DNA from: an uncultured Saprospiraceae bacterium | GTDB lineage: Bacteria; Bacteroidota; Bacteroidia; Chitinophagales; Saprospiraceae | Length of the DNA stretch: 64,000 nucleotides | Assembly: GCA_937973565.1 (NCBI GenBank) | Contig: CALJKQ010000111.1 | Location: forward strand, 1-64,000 | Direction: 5' to 3' | Shown: positions 39,501 to 48,624 of the stretch, piece after piece | Position numbering within the stretch: the first letter of the stretch is position 1 | Layout: every line of letters begins with the position of its first letter | Program-made: the position numbers and the translations under genes | Notes under the pieces: model-generated | Seen by the model: only the letters and a program-made list of their open reading frames with translations | What the model was told of the DNA's origin: nothing | Database searches by the model: none

Positions 39501-42500
39501 TGTGGTAACAGCTGTGACAGCGGGAACCGCGAATTTTACTTATACGGCTACGGCTACAGGTTGTGCATCAAACCCAACCGGTAACGCAACGGTTGAAGTA
39601 AAACCTGTAGTAAGTATTACAGGCGATAATTCCTTGTGTATAGGCGGCACCACTACGGTATCCTCTTCAACAGGTGGTACCTGGGTATCCAATAATCCAG
39701 CTGTGGCAACCATTACGAATGGGGGTGTAATTACTGCCTTAACCGCAGGTACTTCAACTTTCAGATTTACGCAAACTTCCAATAATTGTAACTCATTGCC
39801 AACCGCTTCCATTACGGTTGTATCAGATCCCAGCCCATCAGTAAGTGGTGGGGATGTCACCATCTGTGCCGGGGGTACTGTACTGCTCACTTCTTCTGTA
39901 ACGGGGGGATTGGGTACAACCACCTACCAGTGGCAAAGTTCTGCCAATGGTACCATTTGGTCAAATATTTCAGGAGCGACAGCTTCTTCTTATACGACGT
40001 CGTCTTTGATTTCCTCAACTTATTATCGGGTTAGTATTACACAAACAGGACAAGGATGTACTTCTACTGCCTCGGCTTCTTCGTTAATCACCGTGGTTCC
40101 AGATCCTTCCGTTTCGGTTACCGGCGGTGGTATCAGTGTTTGTAACGGAGCAACGGCAACATTAAACAGTGTGGTAACGGGAGGAACAGGTACACCTTCC
40201 TACCAGTGGCAAAGCAGCGTAAATAATACAACCTGGACAAATATCTCAGGGGCTACTTCAGCCAATTATACAACGCCCCCCATGACGGCTGCCAGGTATT
40301 ATAGAGTAGCCCTGACCATGAGTGGAGTGGGTTGTGGTGCCGTCAATTCTGCGGGATCACAGGTAACCGTTAACCCTATTCCAGCCATAGCCATACAGGG
40401 AGAAACAACTATTTGTTATGGAGGATCTACCACACTTACTGCGGTTGGATCCGGAGGTACGCCTGCTTATACATTTAATTGGAGCTCAGGATTGGGAAGC
40501 GGAGATACCAAATCAATGGCCCCTGCAGTTAATACGGTTTATCAAATCACGGTTACCGATGGAGGTGGGTGTACAAGCTCATCAACCATTAATCTTACTG
40601 TGGAGGATTGTTGTACCCCACCGGCTGTAGATGCCATATGCACACCTCCTGCATCTTTCAATGTAAATGTGGTTGCCACAGGTATTAAGACATTCCAAAG
40701 CCTTACAGGTGTAAGCGCTTCCAATATTACCAACAGAATTAAAATTACGGGATCAGGTACAGTGGTTGTGAATCACGAGGATCTCGTGTTGAATAGCAGT
40801 TCTGCAGTACTCCAGATTGACGGACCAACTCTCATTGTTTTAGGTTCTATTAAAGTGGAAACTGCAGGTGCCAGATTTATACAAACTTCAGGTACTTTAA
40901 GGACTGTTAGGGATGTAAGACAGTATTCGAATACAGGTGTGTGTATATCCAATACGACTGTTGAAATAGGAGAAGAAAAAGCAGGATCCGAATTTTATAG
41001 CCTTGCCGATTGTTCAGCTGCATCCTTTATTAATGATGGAGGATATAGGTATTTATCTGGTGTATGTATGAACATTACACAGGATTTCCAACTTCAAAGT
41101 ACCGGAAACGGCTCAGGAACCAACGGTGTTGACTTGATCATGAATTCATGTATTGAAGTAGGAGACAGAGGTGTCAGCAATGCAACCGCACATGCTTTGA
41201 ACTCAAAAGACGCAGAAGATGGAGGTCAATGGCAGTCTTCCAGTACTCAAAATGTATATGGTACTACCATTGTATTGGCCAATGGCAACTTTCAGAACCT
41301 CAACAGAACCATGACGCTTTGTGATGTAAAAGTAAAAATTAATGATTCAGGCAGCTTTACCAACGCTTCCATTATGGAAGGATTTGAGCTTTGTGTGGCG
41401 GTTGATGATGTATTTGAAAACACCGGTATTTGGAGTTTACCGGATGTAAACTGGTATTCGAGATCACTCAATACAACCAACGTTCCGGGTGTTGGCCTCG
41501 AACAGACAGAATCTGCAATTTTAAGTCAGTGTTTCACCGGTTGTTCTTGCAGTGTTAATAATTGTGACAACTTTAGTGGAGACATAAACGGAGATGATGT
41601 CATTTGCATTGGAGAAAGCACAGGTATGGTTGCTTCAGGGGGCACTGTATACTTGTGGGAAAATGGAAGTACCAACACCAATATTGTAATTACACCTGTA
41701 ATTTCTGGATGGCATGGTGTCTATATGGAAGATATCAATAAATGTTTTAAATACGATTCCATATATATAATTGTGAATCCACTGCCAAATGCCTTTGCAG
41801 GTACGGACAGTGAAGTATGTCTTGGAAGTAATGTTACTTTAACCGCCATTGGTACAGGAGGTTCTACACCCTACACTTATTTGTGGGAAAATGGCACAAC
41901 TACTGCCAGCAGAAGCGTCAGCCCTTCTTCAAATACTACTTATACGGTAAGTGTCACCGATGCCAATGGATGTTCGAATGTCGATCAGGTTTTGGTTTCT
42001 GTCAATCCACTTCCCATTGCCAATGCCGGTCTGGACAAAGAGATATGTGCGGGATCATCAACTACAGTTACGGCCAGTGCCTCAGCGGGTACGGCTCCCT
42101 ATTCCTATTTATGGAGCACTACCTCTTCGCTGCCTACAATTAATGTGAGCCCATCGGCTACTACCACCTATACCATTACCATAACAGATAGCAAAGGTTG
42201 TGCTCAATCCGACACCATGGTGCTTACGGTAAACACATTGCCGGATGCCAATTCCGGATCAGATACCCAGATTTGTATTGGTCAATCTACATCGCTATCA
42301 GCATCTGCAACCGGCGGCATCAGCCCATACACTTACCAATGGAGCAATGGGCATTCAGGCGCAACAAACATGGTAAGCCCTACCATAAGTACTACCTATA
42401 CACTTACGGTAACAGATGCAAAAGGTTGTACCAAAACCGATCAGGTATTGGTCACCGTAAATCCATTACCCATTGCCAATGCCGGTCTGGATACTATGCT

Positions 42501-45500
42501 TTGCGTTGGCAATTCTGTAGATTTGTTTGGACAGGGAAGTGGAGGATTAAGTCCTTATACATTCGCCTGGAGCAATGGCACACTTACTGCTGCCAATGAA
42601 GTAATGCCCACAAGTACAACCAAATACTACTTAACGGTGACCGATGCCAACACTTGTTCAAGCAGAGATTCTGTAATCGTTACGGTTTACCCGATTCCGA
42701 ACGCAGGACCGGATCCCGCTCCACAAAATTGTTACTCCATTGCTCAGATTATCATGAGCGCCACAGGAACAGGTACCTGGTCCATTGGCTCGGGTAGTGC
42801 AGGTACGGCAGACATTGGTTCTGTCACGAACCCCAATACGGATGTGTATAATTTTAGTAATCTAGGTTATTATTATTTAGTTTGGACCAATAGTGGAGGA
42901 TGTAGAGACACAGCAACCTTGTTTGTAAACGATGCCTGTACATGTCCTATCTCCGACAACCTGGTAGATGCTCCTGCCAATGTCATATATTGTGGCTCTA
43001 CAGGCACCCTTACCATCAATGGATATGCAGCTTATCCCTCTTCGGGCGTTTATCAATGGGAATATAGTTTCAACAATGGCAGTTTTTCCAATGCACCTGG
43101 AACCAACAACACCGAAGATTATACCACTCCCAACCTGGGAATCGGCACACATAAGTTTAGAAGAAGATTCACCACTACCTCAGGTGTTATTTGTTCCACA
43201 TTGAGTAATACCATAGCCCTGGTGGTCAGAGATGTGCCTTCGGTAAGTAACCCAAGTATTGGTGCTATTTGTGCCGGGAAAAATGCCACCGTAACTCCTT
43301 CCAGTGGAGGTACCTGGACGAGCTCCAATCCGGCCGTTGCTACCATTACCAACTCTGGTGTTATCACAGGAATTGCAGCAGGGTCAGCCACGTTTACTTT
43401 TGCCAATAGCTTATCCGGGTGTGTTTCTTCGCCAACTTCAGCCATTACTGTCAATGACAAACCTGTAATATCACTTACAGGAGATGCCACCATTTGCCTG
43501 GGTACCCAAACTTCATTGATACCTTCTATAGGAGGTACCTGGACCAGCAGCAATCCTTCCATTGCTTCTATCAGCAATGCAGGTACGGTTACGGGGGTTA
43601 GTCCGGGTCAGGCTACTTTTACATTCACGGCAACTAGCACTGGCTGTGTATCATTGGTGAGTGCGCCCGTTACCGTAAGGAGCGTACCGCAAGTTATCAT
43701 CGATTTCAATGGCTCTATTTGTGTTACAGATACATCAGAACTCACAGCTAATCCTACTTCAGGAACGCCCCCCTACACGTATCAATGGGTAGGTCCTTCA
43801 CTTTCGGCCACCACAAAAAAAATAAATATCAATACTAACGGTAATTATACCGTTACTGTTTCTGATCAAAATTTATGTACGGCTGTAGCTACCGGCTTTG
43901 TTTATGAAAGGTTTGACCCGGTGATTGTATCTCTTGAAACCAGTGTTTGTGAAGGCAATTCGATGGTTTTAAATGCTGTAGCGAATGGAGCGGTAGATTA
44001 TTTATGGAGCGAAAATGCAGGAAGTTCAACCAATTCTTTGGTGGAAGTATTCCCGGCGCCTCCTAGCACAACTTATCATGTACAGGTTACCAACACACAT
44101 GGTTGCTCAGCTACAGCTACAGCCCTCATCAACGTAATTCCAAAACCCGATATAGAAATTACAGGATCTACTTCTATATGTATCGGTGCGCAGTCATACT
44201 TATTTCCTATATCAGGCGGCACATGGGTTGCCGGTTCTCCGGGTGTAGCATCTGTCACAAACGATGGCGTCATTTTGGGGTTGACAGGAGGTGCATCGAA
44301 ATTTATTTACATTGATTCCATTACGGGTTGTCAGTCCGATTCATCTGCGAGTGTCATTGTGGGAAATAACCCCGTGATTGTTCGTACAGGTCCTGCCTCC
44401 ATATGCGTGGGTTCAACTACTTCGTTTAGTCCTTCTTCAGGAGGGGTATGGACGAGCAGCAATCCGGATGTTGCCACCATCAGTAATAATGGTATTGTTA
44501 CCGGTGTTAGTCAGGGAACGGCTACTTTTATCTTCTCCGTAGGTGGTACCAATTGTGTTTCATTGCCATCCGATCCCATTACGGTTAATCCACTTCCCAA
44601 TATCAGTATTCTGGGGGATGATACACTTTGTATGGGGGAAAACTCATTGTTAAGCCCCAATTCTGGTGGAACCTGGACAAGCAGTAATCCTTTGGTTGCT
44701 TCCATCTCTCCAACAGGCGTAGTGTCTACTATTGGACCTGGAAAATCCAGTTTTGTTTTTACCCTTTCTTCAACCGGATGTAGATCTTTAGCTTCAGACA
44801 GTATTACCATTTATGCCAAACCCATTATCACCATTGCGGGGGATAGCGTTTTATGTGTTGGAGAGACTTCTCTAATGACAACCAACGAAATTGGAAGCTG
44901 GTTGAGCAGCAGCCCTTCCATTGCATCTATCAGTCAGACAGGATCCATTACTGCACAAGAACAGGGTCAGGCATCCTTTACCTTAACGTCTGCTGTTTCA
45001 GGTTGTGTCTCCAATGCTTCCCGACCTTTTTTGGTGAATCCTTTGCCGGTGGTTGTGCTTTCAGGATCAGATCAGATTTGTATAGGTTCCACCACCCAGC
45101 TCTATCCAATCAGCGGCGGAGTTTGGGAGTCATCCGATTCTCTGATCGCCTCTGTTAATAATGGTGGCCTTGTAACAGGTGTCAACATAGGAGAAGCAAC
45201 GTTTGAATTTACAGACGCAGTTTCAGGGTGTAAAGCCGTTCTGGATACCAGCATTGAAATTTATGACAAACCCGCTATAGGCATTAATGGTCCGACTACC
45301 ATTTGTGCAGGCGACACCAGTTATCTACTTCCTTCAACCGGTGGATATTGGCAAAGTACATCACCTGCCATTGCCACCGTAAGCAACGATGGTATTATCA
45401 TTGGAGTGGATGGAGGAGAAGCTAGATTCATTTATACTGAGGGTGTTTCTGGTTGTATATCAGATACCAGTATTATGATCAGTATACTGGCACGACCCGT

Positions 45501-48500
45501 GGTTTCCTTCGATGGATCTGCTGAAGTCTGCGTCGGTGAAAATACACATCTTAGTCCGGCTTATGGAGGCATATGGACATCGCTCAATCCTGATTTGGCC
45601 AGCGTGACCATTGATGGCGAGGTGACCGCTTTATCGCAAGGTTTGGCTCGTTTTGTTTATCAGGAAATTGGAGGGTGTGAGTCTTTACCTACAGACAATC
45701 TTATCATTCATGCTGTTCCGGAAATTACCTTTGCCGGGTCTACAGTTTTATGCCCGGGAGAATCTTCATTGATTGTACCAACAACCGGAGGTACATGGAT
45801 AAGTACCAATCCATCGGTTGCATCCATTGACAATAATGGGGTCATTAATTCGGTTGGCTTTGGTGTGGCTAAGTTTATATATACAGAGACTTCTTCGGGC
45901 TGTACATCTGATACATCTGGAAATTTAAATGTTTACAATGCACCTTTTGTTGTGCTTACCGGGTCTGCCAATATTTGTGTGGGCAGTACAACAAGTGTAT
46001 CACCCACAATTGGGGGTGTCTGGATGAGCAGCAATCCATCTGTTGCCACCGTAAGCAATACGGGTGTTGTAACCGGAATTTCCTCAGGAACGGTTTCATT
46101 GAGTTTTACCAATACCGCTACTGGATGTACTTCGGTAACACCCATAAATATAACAGTGAATCCAAAACCTTCTGCTGCGCTCTCTCAAAGCAACATGTGT
46201 GCAGGTGATACCATTTTACTTGATTCACCTGAACCGGGAATCTGGTACAGTATGTCTTCAACCACGGCCAAAGTTATTTTGGGAGATTCGGTGATTGGTT
46301 TAAATCCTGGAGTAGCCTATTTTACATTTAAGAGCAATGCAACAGGTTGTGTGTCCTCCTATTCACCACCATTGTTTGTAAATCCAAAACCCTACGCTCA
46401 GGTAATAGGGCCACAAGAAATATGTGAAGGAGCCAATACTATTTTGGTGCCATCCGTAGGGGGTATTTGGCATTCATCCGATACCAATGTTGCCACTGTG
46501 GATAGCGAAGGTGTGGTAACTGCTGTCAGTGAAGGACAAGCCTATTTTACCTTCACCGAAATAAGCACAGGTTGCAAATCGCAGACAAGTGAAACAACTG
46601 TTTTTGTTACACAGGGTATCACGGTTCAAATCCAGGGTTCCACAGAGATATGTCTCGGATACAATACGCAATTATCATCATCATCAGAGGGGTCCTGGGA
46701 GTCACTAGATCCCAAAATAGCCGTAGTAGACAATAATGGCATTGTTACCGGAACCGGCCCGGGTAGGGTAAGTTTTGCATTTACAGAATCAGGAACGGGA
46801 TGTAAAGCAACGTTGCCTTCAGAAATAGTTTTGGTCCGTAATTGTATTGACCCGGATTTTAATGTTACACTAAAAAACAAGACCGTCACAGGAAATGTGG
46901 CTACCAATGATGATGTGCCTACAGGTACTTCGTATGAGGTGGTGTATACAACATTGTCTAAACCATTGGGAAGTGTCGATTCATTAACCATTGCGCCCAA
47001 TGGGCAATACCAGTTCAAAGCCAATATGCCCGGTAAATATGTTTACAAAGTGTCGGCATGTGTGCCTCCAGTTGCTTATAACTGTCCAACCGCCCAACTT
47101 ACCATTACAGTTTTGGATATCAGTAATTCTGTTCAGTCAGCTGTCGCCAATACTGATTTCGCTACCAATGATGCAGATGCACCGGTCAATTTAAAAATTA
47201 CTCACAATGATCAATGCGTTAGTGGTTATCCATGTGGTATTGATATATCAACCCTGGAAGTGATTGAAGGGCCACATTTCGGCACTTATTTCATCAATAC
47301 AGATGGTAGTTTGTCTTACACACCTGATTCAGGCCATGTGGGGATGGACACCATTGTATATGAGGTTTGTCTTTTAGACGATCCCGGGCATTGTTCGCAG
47401 ACAGAATTAATATTGGTTTCCAATTCGGCAACCGCAGAAAACTCAACAGTGGCTGCAGATGATTTCTTCTCTGTATGGCAGGGCGAGACATTGACTGCAA
47501 ATCTGGTTATGAACGACACAGACCCCGAAGGTGATGCGCAACAAATCACGGCTCGTGGAAGTTCTTCAAGTCCCATAGAAATTTCGGAAGGCAGCTATTT
47601 CATTGAATCCAATGGTGTTTTGAACTTTACGCCGACATCAACTTATACTGGGCCGGTAGATATTACCTATACCTTATGTGATGAAAACGGATTTTGTACA
47701 AACGCCACAGCGCATATTTTGGTGTTGGAGCCCATGAGTTTGAGAATACGGGTGTATTTGGAAGGAGCCATGATAGACAATAACAATGCTTTCTCACAAT
47801 TGGGCAGACCGCTAATGCGAGATAACCTGAGAAAAGGCCCTGAATCTGGGTTAAATGTCATTCCTTTGAAAGATCCTTACAAATTCCCAACACAATATGT
47901 GGATATTACCCAATATTACAACTTCATCATGCCCGGCATCCTGCCGCAATACGATGAAATTACCGATTCTGCAACAGTCTTCTCAGTAGAGGGAGATGAC
48001 GCCATCGTTGATTGGGTTTTTGTTGAGTTGCGCAGTAAAGACAATTATCGAACGGCCATAGCCACACGGTCAGGTCTTTTGCAAAGAGATGGCGATATTG
48101 TAGACCTGGATGGTGTAAGTCCGCTTGGTTTTGCTGGTTTAACTGTGGATAGCTTTTATGTAGTGGTGCGTCACCGAAGTCATTTGGGTGTGATGTCCAG
48201 GCTTGTATCCAGAAACCAATTGGTTGATTTTACATCTGTGAATACTCCTGTCTTTGATTTTGGATTATCACTCAACAATGGCTACGATTATACCAATTCA
48301 GCCACCAATACAGCTACAAAAAATGGTTACCGCACACTTTGGGCCGGAGATTTCAATGGTGATGGCAAACTGAAATTCACCAATCCAAGTGATGATATCA
48401 ATGTACTTTATTTTGATATCCTTTTCCACGAAGGAAACCCCAACGCCAATGCCAATTTCAATTTTGGCTATGGTTATTACCAGGGTGATGTCAATATGAA

Positions 48501-48624
48501 TGGAAAAATCAAATTCGATAATCCGAATGATGATAAAAACCTGCTGTATGCACAGATCCTTTTCTATAAATTGAATGCAGAGTTTATCTCCAATTTTAAT
48601 TTCTTTATCCAGCAGATCCCCTAA
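33547..48624 (+). CDS. Giant choice-of-anchor-A / carbohydrate-binding / Ig-repeat surface protein (paralogue 2 of 3)
   Basis: The product is 5025 residues. The ATG at 33547 gives a 38-residue signal peptide with Lys and Arg ahead of the hydrophobic core, cut before Gln-Asn-Pro; the internal Met24 would leave no positive n-region. Order: choice-of-anchor-A-type domain (39-356); Arg-rich Cys module (to 452); PKD-like (453-537); jelly-roll CBM-like domain (538-735); Ig repeat; Ig repeat containing an inserted CBM4/9-like domain (878-1018); a domain with glutamine-amidotransferase-like features (1137-1378); two Asn-Gly-Ile-Asp-Asp-Asp-Gly-Asp-Gly calcium-type motifs (about 1381 and 1553) flanking another CBM4/9-like domain; a unique domain (1578-1708); Ig repeats; a unique block of about 310 residues (2357-2675); five SprB-like repeats; a module shared with the 4378-residue adhesin (3052-3228); 14 of its 16 BIG2 repeats around one SprB-like pair (3229-4432); and the tail shared by all three giants (4434-5025). 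No T9SS sorting domain is seen. A glycan-binding surface role is inferred. Confidence 0.95.
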   Translation: MGLKENELTQLLTRINYKLLTITMELGWLLLFVPVLKAQNPLSGNQGFQIITQGNFTSSGSHHIHGSLAVGGNLIINNGGIGEVNMDAVNDYIFPGDGTTATGVLVAGSVTWTSGEIRILSNKYVHIGNSTGSLSGDNGTNSATQVYPTGTSYNNAKKISTTIDQTPSPAVFQASPLDFTAMFDNFNNNSFGLSNCTANVQLYNNSNVAISGNTVSTPTSVKITSLANGVNHLKLTSTSLTNITELKFEGTGIPSATKILVISVNLTANYTWNNCNMPGISGTQGAYILWNFYGSTTYNLTLTNASLLIGTVFAPSMNFIKTGTGDIDGNIVAKTATLGTGEVHYYPFNSSVPNCCVNVTTPGVIAGNQSGSCGYDPSATTSTSSASGGSGTLEYGWEYSTDGGTTWINIVGATSTTYNPSAIYVTTRYRRKARRRGCDNWTYSNEITKTVTSSANADAGADQTQCYNSAFLLSGNTISGASYQWSIVSGSAESQDWYDSDLIVSVPSGTTTTLRYTVTSGSCIATDDVVITNSTNCSTICENQININGDLEQEGTATNFNLTFQSTPALLIQKNITPTSWFERYGGSQTSTTAFNGAFYLKKTGTAGDPHSGTHMVYMKGSGICLSSLATNAYLDCGKTYKFSVWVAAYTNSATQTSSPFALEHSSSNGSNTFAPTLHLEAPASNSWNDLNWQRYEFIFTVPGNGYEWGDFYFTSGDATTGIVIDDVCITEIYGGSTALAGLDQYGCSNVFRMEAITPAAGYTGTWSVASGTASIASPNSPTSQVTITSGTSAYLTWTVTNSSGCTSSDQVAIGYTTGTGMSVNNASICAGQSATLTATGCTSSLLWSTGATTSSITVSPATTTTYRVTCTPSQTSSIVLNGGFESSTNFQNWSNWGNSAVTTTAGEVRTGSKAAKVNATAGWGGFGQDIAVTPNQFFTISFWARAVNMSNPEVGVKFFNSGWTEITSSTTLNITSTTYTKYTFTMMAPPTAAWMQLFFQSDQEGILLIDDVEVTRATACQTIATPTVTVSTASLSMGSPTVSSCIDHPIQDVANVSVAVSWSNAPSGDKIKVTLNNKIEIIDVAGGAISPATVTFMVPANGLANQTITATWLNTAGCSDSKTFNAPSPCSTNPLNCDILYLCGLDKPADGDAWDHGFINYLDEVNSGTVTPILVKPDASGMGTYNPNSPNAAVSVDLSIYKTIIMSPTTQGSISTDMMSALKGFTGGVLNMNYDAIDDMGQITGSGIAYWTSGAYIDNSTFNEVYNYDNIAPIYNLVMTGGNYKSGAAVTLWANAGDASAGTNGIRFSYPAHSLSGISTTHGKRVYLGFHMNGLYANAANGGAIPAPTSSYFHPTKHFTLNGKIQLERAILEAVGTCMDEICSNGIDDDGDGKEDCIDPDCGLITNREFDNGTTGWQLYVQSGNAATLTQDKTSQLSGVNSARINVTTTQNGTDWHVQLAQTGKTLVAGTKYTITFTAKASTARTASFALQLGASPYTTYYSQTINLTTSSTSFSFDYTPAATYSNVSLLFNLAKATGNIWIDNVQVKNRCEVCTNGIDDDGDGLGDAADDDCPCDEIVVTTPSGHTAQFLGVTYSNDGGQCRSTWTYRVRDGLSGSDLTQAGFGNLVCQSCMDGAEDFIYADGGTAQYGSDAGTGYCGLRYTEGFTTNQEKIYVFQLAGSYKLGKITFVAKSASSVETAIICGPVCSAPVCDNYSACQANTWSPATCNCTNAIAGDAMICSGESTTLTASGGGSYLWSTGATTASISVSPTITTTYIVTVTASGGCVSTARATVTVNSRPTASVSGGSSVCLGSSTTVTASGGGTYLWSTGATTAAITVAPSVNTTYTVTVTNLAGCTATAARTITVNTLPTPSVTGTNTICNGQSTTLTASGGVSYLWNTAATTASITVSPTTTTTYTVTVTAANGCTATANRTVTVNPKPTVSYTGSTVICIGDNTTLSPSSGGTWTSSNPAVATVNNAGVVTAVTAGTANFTYTATATGCASNPTGNATVEVKPVVSITGDNSLCIGGTTTVSSSTGGTWVSNNPAVATITNGGVITALTAGTSTFRFTQTSNNCNSLPTASITVVSDPSPSVSGGDVTICAGGTVLLTSSVTGGLGTTTYQWQSSANGTIWSNISGATASSYTTSSLISSTYYRVSITQTGQGCTSTASASSLITVVPDPSVSVTGGGISVCNGATATLNSVVTGGTGTPSYQWQSSVNNTTWTNISGATSANYTTPPMTAARYYRVALTMSGVGCGAVNSAGSQVTVNPIPAIAIQGETTICYGGSTTLTAVGSGGTPAYTFNWSSGLGSGDTKSMAPAVNTVYQITVTDGGGCTSSSTINLTVEDCCTPPAVDAICTPPASFNVNVVATGIKTFQSLTGVSASNITNRIKITGSGTVVVNHEDLVLNSSSAVLQIDGPTLIVLGSIKVETAGARFIQTSGTLRTVRDVRQYSNTGVCISNTTVEIGEEKAGSEFYSLADCSAASFINDGGYRYLSGVCMNITQDFQLQSTGNGSGTNGVDLIMNSCIEVGDRGVSNATAHALNSKDAEDGGQWQSSSTQNVYGTTIVLANGNFQNLNRTMTLCDVKVKINDSGSFTNASIMEGFELCVAVDDVFENTGIWSLPDVNWYSRSLNTTNVPGVGLEQTESAILSQCFTGCSCSVNNCDNFSGDINGDDVICIGESTGMVASGGTVYLWENGSTNTNIVITPVISGWHGVYMEDINKCFKYDSIYIIVNPLPNAFAGTDSEVCLGSNVTLTAIGTGGSTPYTYLWENGTTTASRSVSPSSNTTYTVSVTDANGCSNVDQVLVSVNPLPIANAGLDKEICAGSSTTVTASASAGTAPYSYLWSTTSSLPTINVSPSATTTYTITITDSKGCAQSDTMVLTVNTLPDANSGSDTQICIGQSTSLSASATGGISPYTYQWSNGHSGATNMVSPTISTTYTLTVTDAKGCTKTDQVLVTVNPLPIANAGLDTMLCVGNSVDLFGQGSGGLSPYTFAWSNGTLTAANEVMPTSTTKYYLTVTDANTCSSRDSVIVTVYPIPNAGPDPAPQNCYSIAQIIMSATGTGTWSIGSGSAGTADIGSVTNPNTDVYNFSNLGYYYLVWTNSGGCRDTATLFVNDACTCPISDNLVDAPANVIYCGSTGTLTINGYAAYPSSGVYQWEYSFNNGSFSNAPGTNNTEDYTTPNLGIGTHKFRRRFTTTSGVICSTLSNTIALVVRDVPSVSNPSIGAICAGKNATVTPSSGGTWTSSNPAVATITNSGVITGIAAGSATFTFANSLSGCVSSPTSAITVNDKPVISLTGDATICLGTQTSLIPSIGGTWTSSNPSIASISNAGTVTGVSPGQATFTFTATSTGCVSLVSAPVTVRSVPQVIIDFNGSICVTDTSELTANPTSGTPPYTYQWVGPSLSATTKKININTNGNYTVTVSDQNLCTAVATGFVYERFDPVIVSLETSVCEGNSMVLNAVANGAVDYLWSENAGSSTNSLVEVFPAPPSTTYHVQVTNTHGCSATATALINVIPKPDIEITGSTSICIGAQSYLFPISGGTWVAGSPGVASVTNDGVILGLTGGASKFIYIDSITGCQSDSSASVIVGNNPVIVRTGPASICVGSTTSFSPSSGGVWTSSNPDVATISNNGIVTGVSQGTATFIFSVGGTNCVSLPSDPITVNPLPNISILGDDTLCMGENSLLSPNSGGTWTSSNPLVASISPTGVVSTIGPGKSSFVFTLSSTGCRSLASDSITIYAKPIITIAGDSVLCVGETSLMTTNEIGSWLSSSPSIASISQTGSITAQEQGQASFTLTSAVSGCVSNASRPFLVNPLPVVVLSGSDQICIGSTTQLYPISGGVWESSDSLIASVNNGGLVTGVNIGEATFEFTDAVSGCKAVLDTSIEIYDKPAIGINGPTTICAGDTSYLLPSTGGYWQSTSPAIATVSNDGIIIGVDGGEARFIYTEGVSGCISDTSIMISILARPVVSFDGSAEVCVGENTHLSPAYGGIWTSLNPDLASVTIDGEVTALSQGLARFVYQEIGGCESLPTDNLIIHAVPEITFAGSTVLCPGESSLIVPTTGGTWISTNPSVASIDNNGVINSVGFGVAKFIYTETSSGCTSDTSGNLNVYNAPFVVLTGSANICVGSTTSVSPTIGGVWMSSNPSVATVSNTGVVTGISSGTVSLSFTNTATGCTSVTPINITVNPKPSAALSQSNMCAGDTILLDSPEPGIWYSMSSTTAKVILGDSVIGLNPGVAYFTFKSNATGCVSSYSPPLFVNPKPYAQVIGPQEICEGANTILVPSVGGIWHSSDTNVATVDSEGVVTAVSEGQAYFTFTEISTGCKSQTSETTVFVTQGITVQIQGSTEICLGYNTQLSSSSEGSWESLDPKIAVVDNNGIVTGTGPGRVSFAFTESGTGCKATLPSEIVLVRNCIDPDFNVTLKNKTVTGNVATNDDVPTGTSYEVVYTTLSKPLGSVDSLTIAPNGQYQFKANMPGKYVYKVSACVPPVAYNCPTAQLTITVLDISNSVQSAVANTDFATNDADAPVNLKITHNDQCVSGYPCGIDISTLEVIEGPHFGTYFINTDGSLSYTPDSGHVGMDTIVYEVCLLDDPGHCSQTELILVSNSATAENSTVAADDFFSVWQGETLTANLVMNDTDPEGDAQQITARGSSSSPIEISEGSYFIESNGVLNFTPTSTYTGPVDITYTLCDENGFCTNATAHILVLEPMSLRIRVYLEGAMIDNNNAFSQLGRPLMRDNLRKGPESGLNVIPLKDPYKFPTQYVDITQYYNFIMPGILPQYDEITDSATVFSVEGDDAIVDWVFVELRSKDNYRTAIATRSGLLQRDGDIVDLDGVSPLGFAGLTVDSFYVVVRHRSHLGVMSRLVSRNQLVDFTSVNTPVFDFGLSLNNGYDYTNSATNTATKNGYRTLWAGDFNGDGKLKFTNPSDDINVLYFDILFHEGNPNANANFNFGYGYYQGDVNMNGKIKFDNPNDDKNLLYAQILFYKLNAEFISNFNFFIQQIP
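41575..42700 (+). repeat. Five SprB/PKD-like Ig repeats in giant 2
   Basis: Five units of about 75 residues carry Ile-Cys-x-Gly, Pro-Tyr-Thr-Tyr-x-Trp, Thr-Thr-Tyr-Thr-x-Thr-Val-Thr-Asp and Gly-Cys, typical of SprB-like repeats in gliding bacteria. Three related units occur earlier in the protein at 38740-39380. Confidence 0.8.
44141..46840 (+). repeat. Twelve BIG2-type repeats in giant 2
   Basis: These have the same unit design as the array of giant 1. Two further units lie at 43233-43680, separated from this block by an SprB-like pair, and two more at 39380-39830, giving 16 in all. Several units have lost the Gly-Gly-x-Trp core, for example those near 44870 and 46200. Confidence 0.85.
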
